From Lineus longissimus (Eukaryota > Nemertea > Pilidiophora > Heteronemertea > Lineidae): 64,000 bases of DNA. The stretch spans positions 6,078,501 to 6,142,500 of the forward strand of contig NC_088313.1 in NCBI RefSeq assembly GCF_910592395.1. Direction: 5' to 3'. Each line of letters begins with the position of its first letter. Position 1 is the first letter of the stretch. Shown in pieces: positions 12,080-19,925 of the stretch. Made by a program: the position numbers and the translations under genes. The notes under the pieces were generated by a model. The model did no database searches. It was given only the letters and a program-made list of their open reading frames with translations, and was not told the DNA's origin.

Positions 12080-12607
12080 ATGACTTCACACGCAGCACAG
12101 GCCGTTTTAAACCAACTGAAGGACTTGGAGGAAATGACAAATGAGAAGTTGTCCTATGCCCAGGTAATTCTGCTCGAAAAAAAAGAACCATTGGCAGCTG
12201 CTAAAATTGCCGTTGCACGCCACACCCTGACCAATCGTATACAGACTGTCACTGCTAAAGCAGTACACCTCAAGTGCTTGATTACCAACCAGCCTAAACC
12301 AGTAACAATTTCAAAACCAAGTCCAAATAAACGCCCAGCACTGACTCTACCGCCAACAACGCCATCCCCCAAGAAAGTCCCTCTTCAACTGAAAGCGTCG
12401 ACACCATCAAAAGTTACTGTCGAGTCATCCACTAAAGAGAAAACCCCTCCTGCCACTGACAACCTATTCGATGACGCCTTGGATGATTCAACGCTGTCAC
12501 AGATCAGCATGGACAGCTCAGAAACAGATTTTCCCTTAACAGCCACACAACCCGAAGATGACTCAGCTGATGATGATAAGACAAAGTTAAAATCCCTCTT
12601 GGAGTAG
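12080..12607 (+). CDS. Unknown Helitron-borne ORF, probable last exon
   Basis: A polypyrimidine-AG acceptor (CTCTTTCCTTTACAG, ending at 12079) is followed directly by ATG, giving 175 residues: MTSHAAQAVLNQLKDLEEMT and onward. The first third is helical and looks able to form a coiled coil. The middle is rich in Lys, Pro, Thr and Ser (SPNKRPALTLPPTTPSPKK), and the end is acidic, ending DDDKTKLKSLLE. An open frame in the same register reaches back to 11915, but the acceptor argues for a start at 12080 or a spliced upstream exon such as the duplicated unit at 11551-11827. I do not recognise the family. It is either an accessory Helitron protein or a captured host exon. Nothing shows an enzyme domain. 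Confidence 0.5.
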   Translation: MTSHAAQAVLNQLKDLEEMTNEKLSYAQVILLEKKEPLAAAKIAVARHTLTNRIQTVTAKAVHLKCLITNQPKPVTISKPSPNKRPALTLPPTTPSPKKVPLQLKASTPSKVTVESSTKEKTPPATDNLFDDALDDSTLSQISMDSSETDFPLTATQPEDDSADDDKTKLKSLLE

Positions 12608-12885
12608 AAAGCAAGGGTGTACATTGATTGCACCCCAACAGTGTTACTCTGAACACTTACTGACTGCTGCCGCTTAAATACTGCTGATTATATTGCCAGT
12701 GCTTCATGTTAACAGGTCGTCACTGTGCCAACAACAATCCTCCTGGACTTTTAACCTTTCGTACTAGGCTTACCTTCTCCACGACCCATCTGCTGTACAG
12801 ACAATCACTATTTTGTATAAAAATAGGTAAATAAACATTGTTTTAGTCAACATAATTAGTATTTCTTCTCTTTCTTTTCCTTCAG

Positions 12886-13384
12886 TCCTGCCCTCAACTT
12901 CCCCACGGAATTCCTCAACACCCTTGATGTTTCAGGCCTTCCACCACACAAACTCCTCCTCAAAGTAGGCTGCCCAATCATTATACTTCGCTCACTAAAC
13001 CCGCCTCACATCACCAATGGCACTCGATGCACACTATTGAAACCACACCGAAATGTCCTAGAAGTACGAATATCGAACGGTCCATAAGCAGGAAGAACAG
13101 CTCTCATACCACGGATACCCCTGGCACCCTCAGACAGTGACCTCCCATTCAAATTCAAAAGGCTGCAGTTTCCCATTCGTCCCTGTTTTGCGATGACCAT
13201 TAACAAGTCCCAAGGGCAAACCTTCAAACACATCGGCATCGACTTGAGCACACCCGTCTTCTCGCATGGAATGTTATACGTTGCCATGTCAAGAGTTTGC
13301 AGTGCCAAGAACTTGGTCATCAACACCCCCAACACCCAAACCAGAAACGTCGTCTACCCAGAGGTTCTTCAGCACCAACAATAA
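12886..13384 (+). pseudogene. Helitron PIF1-like helicase, C-terminal remnant
   Basis: After an acceptor-like tract (TTTCTTTTCCTTCAG, ending at 12885) the frame reads FPTEFLNTLDVSGLPPHKL and then LKVGCPIIILRSLNPP. A TAA interrupts it at 13085-13087, where relatives have a sense codon. It then continues with MTINKSQGQTFKHIGIDLS and LYVAMSRVCSAKNLVI, the last superfamily-1 helicase motifs (V and VI), and ends PEVLQHQQ at 13384. In Helitrons this region closes the Rep-helicase that drives rolling-circle transposition. Walker A/B motifs and the Rep HUH nuclease are absent here. Its plus-strand orientation and position near the CTAG end agree with the element's polarity. Confidence 0.88.
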
Positions 13385-13625
13385 CATCCATAACAATCGG
13401 TCAATAATATAATTCCTCCTCCTCGTCAACCAAATGCCTTCACTTCCTCTTCATCAAACAAGAGTGCCTTTAGGCAGTTTCATTATGTACTGTCATAGCA
13501 ACATATTCAAATGGTATTATTGTAATTTTTTTGCATTTGTGCTATGTATTGTATATATTTTCTGTTTCTGTAAATAAATTTCATTTCATTTCATTTCAAT
13601 TCTGTTCCATTTCATTTCAACAACA

Positions 13626-13650
13626 TACCCACGACTGGGTACTTTGCTAG
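13626..13650 (+). other. Helitron 3' terminator hairpin and CTAG end
   Basis: TACCCA-CGAC-TGGGTA forms a 6-bp stem and 4-base loop, followed by CTTTG and the terminal CTAG. This is the standard Helitron 3' signal. Just upstream is a CATTT(C) repeat tract (13580-13618). Confidence 0.9.
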
Positions 13651-14432
13651 TACTAAATAAAACGGGTGACAATACCCCACCTTGCTTTACACCATTCCTC
13701 GCAGAGAATTCTCTCGAAACACTTCTCCCCCATTGGACAACCATTTTCTGTTGTGTGTACGTCATAGCAAGAAAACGTGCAACTAAGGGACATAATCCTT
13801 TTTTTGTCAGAAGCCGAAATAATTTGACAAAATGCACAGAATCAAACGCCTTGCTCGCATCCAACATGACACAGTATACATTTGTGCCCCGACTATTGTA
13901 ATATTCAATGATCTCATTAACTACTGAATTACATGAAGCAGTTGACAAACCCTGTTTAAAACCAAATTGACCATCTGTTGTTGATAAAACATCCTGATGC
14001 TTTCTCAAAAACACATAATCTAATATTTTACTTACAATGCTAATCAATGATATTCCTCGGTAATTATCAGAAGTATTTAAAGATTTCCTTGTGTTCTTAG
14101 GTATAGGAATAATAGTTGTTTTTGAGAAGGCATTTACACTATGACCATGTTTTATCATAGATGACAAAAGCAAAGATATATATACATGAAGTCTTTGTGA
14201 ACCATGAATAAAATTATCAGATGTTAACCCTGGAGTGCAGTCCCGTTTTCCACTCTTCAGACACTTAATACCCAGCGCAACATCCTCGAAACTAATTGTA
14301 TGGTTAGAACTACATTGGCCAGTACAACACTTTTCCCTGATACCTACATCAAATTCCCGCTTTAGGGTATTCATATCTTCCTCTGAATATGAAACACTGT
14401 TCTAAATTCGTTCAAATTTCTCTTTAAAAACT
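13651..14432 (-). mobile_element. LINE reverse transcriptase, fingers/palm half
   Basis: The minus-strand frame gives the N-terminal half of an RT: TTIIPIPKNTRKSLNTSDNY, then YRGISLISIVSKILD, the QFGFKQGLSTASC box, the first catalytic Asp region VMLDASKAFDSVHF and the NGVKQGGVLSPVLF box at the Helitron junction. The ORF as read runs 13586-14374, but its last 22 codons (13586-13651) belong to the Helitron. Upstream of 14374 the frame shifts, with SAEFLKRNLNEFRT readable to about 14430. The sequence then breaks into a tandem-repeat element (14433-15704) and resumes at 15705. The copy is therefore inactive in at least three ways. Confidence 0.9.
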
Positions 14433-15704
14433 CTGCACTACTTTTCAAGGTCACAGAGGTCAAATGGCGTAAATTTGCCGTTTGAGTGTAACTGGGGCAC
14501 GTTTCTTAACCAATAAAGCTATGAACTTGAAATTTGGTGCACCTGATTCCCTACATCATTTAACCTCTGACACCGAATTTCAGTCTGATCTGATTCTCGA
14601 CTTGGCCACCAGGGGGCCAAAACTAAAAAAAGTAAAAAGTGCAATATCTCGCTTAATAGTAACTTGTTTTCAATTCTATTTTTATGGTAGGTACTCAGAG
14701 CAAGGATACATCACATATCCTACGGTTTTTGATTTGACCTTATTTTCAAGGTCACAGAGGTAAAATGGTGTGAATTGGCCGTTTGTGTGTAACTATGGCA
14801 CGTTTCTTAACCACTAAAGCTATGAACTTTAAACCTGGTACACATGACTCCCTAGGTCAGATGACCTGTGACACTGATTTTCGGTCTGGTCTGATTCTTA
14901 ACTGGGCCACCAGGGGGCCAAAACAAAAAATTTGAATAGTGCCATATCTCGCTTATTACTGATTAGTTTTTGGTAAAAATGTTATGGTAGATACTCTTAG
15001 CAAGGATACATCACATATGATACGGGTTTTTGATTTGATGTTCTTGTCAAGGTCGCAGAGGTCAAACGGCTTAAATTGGCCATTTTAGCGTAACTGTGGC
15101 ACGTTTGTTAAACCCTAAGGCTATGAACTTGAGACTTTGTACAAAGGACACTCTAGGTCAGCTGACCTCTGACCCTGAATTTCAGTCCGGTTTGATTCTC
15201 GACTTGGCCACCAGGGGGCCAAAAGTGAAAACTTAGAAAGTGTGATATCTCGCTTATTAGTGATTCGTTTTCAATAACATTTTTATAGTAGGTTCTCCTA
15301 GCAGGGATACATCACATATCATATGAGATTGGTCGTTTGAGTGTAACTATGGCACGTTTCTTATCCACTATAGCTATGAACTTGAAATTTGGTGCACATG
15401 ACTCCCTACGTCATGTCACCTTGGACACCGAATTTCGATCTGATCTGGTACTCAACTTGGCCACCAAGAGGCCAAAACTAAAATTGGTAAAAAGTGCAAT
15501 ATCTCGTTTATTAGTGACTTGTTTTTGATGATATTCTTATGGTTACCATAATGGTACTTACTCCAAGCACGATACATCACATGTCATACCGACTTTGGTT
15601 TGACCTATATACTATACATGTACAATGTTTCTTAACCTGGATGAATTCAAAAGCACCAAATATCTATACGGTGAGCACAATGGCCCCTGGCCGTTTCATT
15701 TTAC
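14433..15704 (+). repeat. Degenerate hairpin element with ~300-bp tandem core
   Basis: Repeats of about 300 bp start with AAGGTCACAGAGGTCAAATG (near 14447, 14742 and 15049, with a partial unit after 15330), each carrying GGCCACCAGGGGGCC. The right end GGTGAGCACAATGGCCCC...TTTCATTTT at 15671-15704 matches the right ends of the intact copies at 16274 and 30820. The left hairpin end is missing. It interrupts the LINE ORF: LINE sequence stops at about 14432 and resumes with CCACCTAAGG at 15705. Confidence 0.75.
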
Positions 15705-16055
15705 CACCTAAGGTTTCAGCCAACTTAGTTGCAGAAGACCTTTCCTGATTCTTTTTAACTTTCTTAACAGCCTGGTGATACTGCAATCTAGTCTGACGAC
15801 GTATGTTAGCTATAATACCAATATGAGGACGACCATTGTCTTTCCATAAATTATGCCAAAAAATGGCCCTTTCTTTAAAAACCTTTACATCATCATTCCA
15901 TCCAGCAATACCTCGAAACCCAGTATTTTTGGGTAGGGACTCTCTACCCGCCTCAAGACATGCATTGATAATGCTGTCATGAAACTGCTCTATTGAATCA
16001 CTATGGTCAACACAAAAATCATTATTACAGTTTATTGCATCAAAAGGGATTCTAA
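15705..16055 (-). mobile_element. LINE ORF2, endonuclease-RT linker
   Basis: Read on the minus strand, the frame is open and reads FRIPFDAINC, then HDSIINACLEAGRESLPKN, GIAGWNDDVKVFKERAIFWH and RRQTRLQYHQAVKKVKKNQE. This is the helical linker between the endonuclease and RT domains of CR1/L2-like LINEs. It joins in order and orientation with the RT halves at 13651-14432 and 8635-9653. The endonuclease domain that should lie beyond 16055 is replaced by a Harbinger terminus. Confidence 0.8.
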
Positions 16056-16273
16056 AGGCTTGTACCCACGTGCGCGATTTATCGCCTACAAAACGTCGCT
16101 GCGATATTCCGCCGCGACAAGTCGTTGCGCGCCGAATTTCGTAACCTGTTCCGACTGAAGCGTATAATGGAGCGTACTCATGTCAGGTTACGACATAATC
16201 TCTTGCTAATCGACTTCAAGGACTTGCGGAGTTCATTTTGGACACGTTGCACGTGCCGTCCGGGTTCATTTTT

Positions 16274-16324
16274 AGCTCACCTCTTAGTAGAGGTGAGCTT
16301 ATCCCATACCGTGGCGTCCGTCGT

Positions 16325-16383
<59 letters not shown>

Positions 16384-17422
16384 CGTCGTCCGTTAGCAGG
16401 GCACGTTTCGTAACTGTTAGAGCTATTGAGTTGAAACTTGGTACACATGTACCCTTATGTAATGACACCTTGGAGACCAAGGTTCGGTCCGATTCGTTTC
16501 ATGGTTTGGCCACCAGGGGGCCAAACGTTAAAAGTAAAAATGTGCAATATCTCCCTTAATAGTAGTCGGGAAATTTTGAAAAAAATATGGTAGGTACTTC
16601 TAGCAAAGGTGCATCATATATCCTCCGGGTTTTTGATTTGACCTCCTTTTCAAGGTCACAGAGGTCAAATGGTGTAAATTGGCCGTTGGGATGTAACGAT
16701 GGTACGTTTCTAAACTGCATTGACTATTGATACCAAATTTGGTACACATTTACCCCTTAGTCAGGTGATCTCAGGGACCAAAGTTTGGTCCAATATGATT
16801 CACCACTTGACCACCAGGGGGCAAAATCCCAAAACCTTAAAAATGTGATAATTCCTTAACTTCTTGCCCGATTGCCACCAATTTGATATCATGGGTACAT
16901 CTAACCACCATACAGTATATGTCACACAGGTTTTCAATTTGACCTTCTTGTCAAGGTCACAGAGGTCAAATGACGTAAATTTGCCGTCAGGCCGTAACTA
17001 TGGCACGTTTCTTAACTGCAATGACTATTGATCACAAATTAAGTACACATGTACCCCTTGGTCAGGTGATCTCAGGTACCGAAGTTTGGTGCGATCTGAT
17101 TTGCCGTTTGGCCTCCAGGGAGGGGGCCAAATCCTAAATTCATCAAAATGCCATTATTCCTAGTAATGACTAGCCCGATTGGCACCAATTTTATATCATA
17201 GGTACATCTAATTCTAACAACCATTCAATGTGTCACCCGGGTCTTCTTTGATTTGACCTACTTTTCAAGGTCACAGAGGTCGAATGTACTGTAAATTGGC
17301 CATTTTGGGGAAATTGTAATTGCTTGGACCTACATCAAACCTAACACTACATGACACAATACCATGCTCTTTATCCATCTTTCCTCCACATGAGGTGAGC
17401 ACAATGGCCCTGGCCATTTCAT
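16274..17422 (+). mobile_element. Hairpin-ended Helentron/DINE-like element, copy A
   Basis: It starts with AGCTCACCTCT-TAGT-AGAGGTGAGCT, a perfect 11-bp stem, after a T run. A (CGT)n microsatellite follows, then about 300-bp tandem core units (AAGGTCACAGAGGTCAAATG near 16652, 16953 and 17262). The end is GAGGTGAGCACAA, the hairpin TGGCC-CT-GGCCA (17405-17416), and TTTCAT. Copy B at 30820-31947 is nearly identical apart from microsatellite length. A 5' inverted repeat, a microsatellite, a tandem core and a 3' hairpin are the layout of non-autonomous Helentrons (DINE/pearl-like); that class is inferred. No transposase is encoded. Confidence 0.75.
16318..16390. repeat. (CGT)n microsatellite
   Basis: A run of CGT/CGTC units inside copy A; it generates spurious poly-Arg ORFs on both strands. 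Confidence 0.95.
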
Positions 17423-17427
17423 TAAAC

Positions 17428-17735
17428 ATGTCTTCAACGGATTCGGATTCGGACTTCGACGATATCCTCGTCGTACGCATGTTATGCAAGAGAAAGAAGA
17501 AGAGAAGGCACAATTACTGGGTTCGCGACCTGTGGCAGGAGAGGCCAATTTATGGCGAATATCATCATCTCATCAGACAGTTGTTTGGATACGAAGATAA
17601 ATTCTTCATGTACTTCAGGATGTACCCGCACGAATTCAACAACCTGCTAGCGATGTTGAGAGAAGAATTGACGAAAGACGTCACAACTATGCGCAGGCCT
17701 ATTGGTCCTGAGGAGCGGTTAGCCATATGCCTGAG
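17428..17735 (+). pseudogene. Harbinger transposase exon 1 (orphan)
   Basis: The ATG at 17428 begins MSSTDSDSDFDDILVVRMLC. The exon then reads YWVRDLWQERPIYGEYHHLI, FFMYFRMYPHEFNNLLAMLR and EERLAICLR, and ends at the donor GAG|GTAAG (17735/17736). Exon 1 of the intact transposase at 49692-49996 has the same motifs, the same splice phase and almost the same length (305 versus 308 nt). The catalytic second exon is not found downstream, so this is a decapitated gene. It begins six bases after hairpin element copy A. Confidence 0.8.
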
Positions 17736-17793
17736 GTAAGAAGACAAAGCAAGTTTAATTTGGTTAAATTTCATGAATTTATTTACCATCTGT

Positions 17794-18717
17794 TTAGAAG
17801 GATGACCACGAGTTGTTCATCATTTGTTGGCCAAAGGTTTGTTGACAAGCTGAACCTACTGCAGCTGCACTCTGTTGCTGCCCAACCAAAGATTGGTTTG
17901 GTGCATTACATGAAGATGCATCTCTATTGCCTGATGAACTGGCTTTATACATTTGTTGCATTTCTGCTTGATGAACAAGGCCATGTATTTTGAACATTAG
18001 ATCTGCCCTAACATATGGCAGATCAGACTTTGCTTTCTTTGATCCTGAACTTGTTGTTGCTTTTTCACGACCTTGAGTTGTCACACGTGCAGATCCAGAG
18101 GCTGTGGGGGTAGAACTGCGGCTACTACATGCAACAGGCCCCTCGTCAATCTCCAAATCTTCGTCTCCCAAATCTACTGATGATGGGCATGGGCTGATGG
18201 ACCGTTTATTCCCCGCCTTGAAAAGTTGGACTGGTCTGACTACACCAGATGTTGGTGTAATGACGACATCTGGACATGCTGTTCCTCCTTTTGGAGAGTA
18301 CAAGTCATAGTAAGTCTGAAAGCAATCAAAAAGTTCCTCCGAATCCCTCAATTTCAGACTTGGTCGTAGTTCATCAGTGCCAGTCCCCGACTTCATGTTC
18401 TCCTTGATGACCGTACGGAACTCTTTAGCCAGGTTTTTGACCATGTTTTCAACAACAGTTCCTGCCACAGAAAAAAGATCTCCTACCTCATTGAAAAACT
18501 CTCTAACTGTTTGATTTCTTTTGGCCTGCTTGAACCGTTCATGATTATCAGTGAGGTAACTTTGAGCCTCGATCATTTTCTGTTCATTCCAACTTTTCTT
18601 CCCTTGGTCCATACTGGAGGCAGTCATACTTCTTTCTGTGTGTACTTCGGAATTATACAAGTAGCACTGCTTATGAGCATGCACATGAAGCATGTGCTTA
18701 TCAGAGTAAAGATTCAA
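17794..18717 (-). CDS. Myb/SANT-like Harbinger partner protein
   Basis: The open frame is 307 codons. The likely functional part begins near MDQGKKSWNEQKMIEAQSYL, a Trp-rich trihelix/Myb-like start. It continues with QTVREFFNEVGDLFSVAGTV and NMVKNLAKEFRTVIKEN, then a Ser/Thr/Pro-rich low-complexity region and a Gln/Asn-rich tail. Harbinger elements encode such a partner, which brings the transposase to the nucleus and to the DNA ends. The ORF lies antisense, 58 bases beyond the donor of transposase exon 1, just as the MADF gene does in the intact Harbinger at 49.5-53.4 kb. It could instead belong to the other Harbinger family whose terminus is at 18740-18905. The first 30 residues may be intron or UTR. 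Confidence 0.6.
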   Translation of the reverse strand: MNLYSDKHMLHVHAHKQCYLYNSEVHTERSMTASSMDQGKKSWNEQKMIEAQSYLTDNHERFKQAKRNQTVREFFNEVGDLFSVAGTVVENMVKNLAKEFRTVIKENMKSGTGTDELRPSLKLRDSEELFDCFQTYYDLYSPKGGTACPDVVITPTSGVVRPVQLFKAGNKRSISPCPSSVDLGDEDLEIDEGPVACSSRSSTPTASGSARVTTQGREKATTSSGSKKAKSDLPYVRADLMFKIHGLVHQAEMQQMYKASSSGNRDASSCNAPNQSLVGQQQSAAAVGSACQQTFGQQMMNNSWSSF

Positions 18718-18739
18718 GGAATCTGTGTGTAGAAAAGGG

Positions 18740-18905
18740 GAATTCCCAAGGGTTACTAAGGAGGTATCTTATAGTTACTTTAGAGTTACCCTGAGGTATA
18801 CTAAGAGTTTACTCAGAGTTTACCTGTATCTGGGGTAAAGAGCTCAGGTTAACTCAATGTAAACTCAAAGTTAACTCAATCCGGTTTTACTCAAGACTTG
18901 ACCTC
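18740..18905. repeat. Harbinger-type terminal repeat region
   Basis: Many GTTAACTC, GAGTTTAC and GTAAACTC words end in ACTCAAGACTTGACCTC at 18905. This is the inverted match of the terminus beside the truncated transposase at 6924, so it is probably the right end of a member of that family. Confidence 0.5.
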
Positions 18906-19622
18906 ACTAGTCTGGGAGCCAAGGTCCCAAAAACCAACTTTGGTGTGACACCCCTGCTATAAAATGTTTGGCACCTGGATCATGTCTGTGGGGGTGTAGG
19001 ACACTAGAAAAGTGACTTTGGCAAGCTGGTTCGGATTGCGCAACTTCTCCAGGGTCGATTTTCTGACTTCCGTCGGCAACTTCCGAAACCGAGAAAAATA
19101 GGGGTAGGGGAAATTATAATTCCTCTATCTCATGAACCCTGTACTTCACAGTAACAAACTACCACTCATTCTCTTTGGTAGAATGTCAGGTTTAATTTAA
19201 GCTATAATGGAATCTGAGTGGATGACCTTTGGGGTCAGGAGAGGTCAAAAGGTCACCAAAACTAGGTCATGCCTTCAATCTAGGGCCTGAAACAAACAAA
19301 TAGACATTTTGTTGGTATGAACATTTTTATTTTGAAAATTCTTGCTATAATTGGCTTCCTTATATGCCCCTTATGTTTTTGAGAAATAAAGATAAGGATT
19401 GAAGAACACCTGACAAGAATACATACTGCTGTTTCTTGAGCTATTTGCTGATAAATGGCTATCGAAGATCCGAATATATTGGTTTCGTATACCGTACGAT
19501 TTCTTTACCTTTGATTATTAGTTTGACCGAACACTTTACAGTGAACTATATTTAACCATAAAGACACATTTGTAAAACATTTTCACAGTAATGTGAAATA
19601 TTTTACAGCCACAATATTCATA
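18906..19622. other. Nothing recognised
   Basis: Non-coding by inspection; no repeat structure or RNA gene was seen. Confidence 0.5.
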
Positions 19623-19802
19623 TAGTCTCAGTCTTTTAAGACCGGTTGTTAATATTCAAGCCAAACCCACTGAGGCCGCCGGGCCATTGTTATCAATTTC
19701 CGACTACGAACACGGATCGACGAGTGTGTGGCCTATTCAATGATGATCATCGGACGTGGTCTAGGCCTGTGATTAACAACCGGTCTTAAAAGACCGAGAC
19801 TA
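19623..19802. mobile_element. 180-bp MITE with 31-bp inverted repeats
   Basis: Arms 19623-19653 and 19772-19802 are inverted copies with one mismatch, beginning TAGTCTCAGTCTTTTAAGAC. If the element proper is GTCTC...GAGAC (19625-19800) it is flanked by TA on both sides, as for Tc1/mariner-type MITEs. The class is inferred. Confidence 0.75.
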
Positions 19803-19925
19803 GAGTATTACCGGTTTGCAATCCTGAACACCATACTACACACGGATTCATTTTGGGCCAAGAAAATATATTGTCTTCACGAGTTTCCACGCATTTTCAC
19901 AACTGAAATAGATTGGACCGAAAGT

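Larger units (their letters stand above)
9654..13650 (+). mobile_element. Helitron, 3997 bp, inserted in LINE RT
   Basis: Left end TC (TCTATATTATAAGAG) at 9654 and right end CTAG at 13647-13650, preceded by a 6-bp-stem hairpin. The flanks are A on the left (9653) and T on the right (13651), the A/T target of Helitrons, with no duplication. Removing it joins PVLF-S to IYLDELL in frame, which proves the borders. The only recognisable Helitron coding sequence is the last 165 or so codons of a PIF1-type helicase (12886-13384); Rep and most of the helicase are missing. The interior carries a large inverted repeat, a short tandem repeat, a duplicated exon-like unit and an unknown ORF, so this is a non-autonomous copy, possibly with captured exons. 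Confidence 0.92.
16056..18717 (+). mobile_element. Harbinger element B, deletion derivative
   Basis: The left end AGGCTTGTACCCACGTGCGC follows TAA in the LINE and resembles the end of the intact Harbinger at 49542 (AGGCCCGTGCACACC). It contains a GC-rich subterminal region, the hairpin element 16274-17422, transposase exon 1 (17428-17735) and an antisense Myb-like ORF. The catalytic exon 2 and a matching right end are missing, so the right border given here is only the last related gene. The sequence at 18740-18905 belongs to a different terminal-repeat family. Confidence 0.6.

Noticed and set aside
13586-13651. Last 22 codons of the LINE RT ORF (after GVLSPVLF)
   Set aside because: They are encoded by the Helitron 3' end, not by the LINE.
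16125-16559. ORFs with long poly-Arg runs on both strands (also at 30839-31084)
   Set aside because: They are translations of the (CGT)n microsatellite in the hairpin elements.
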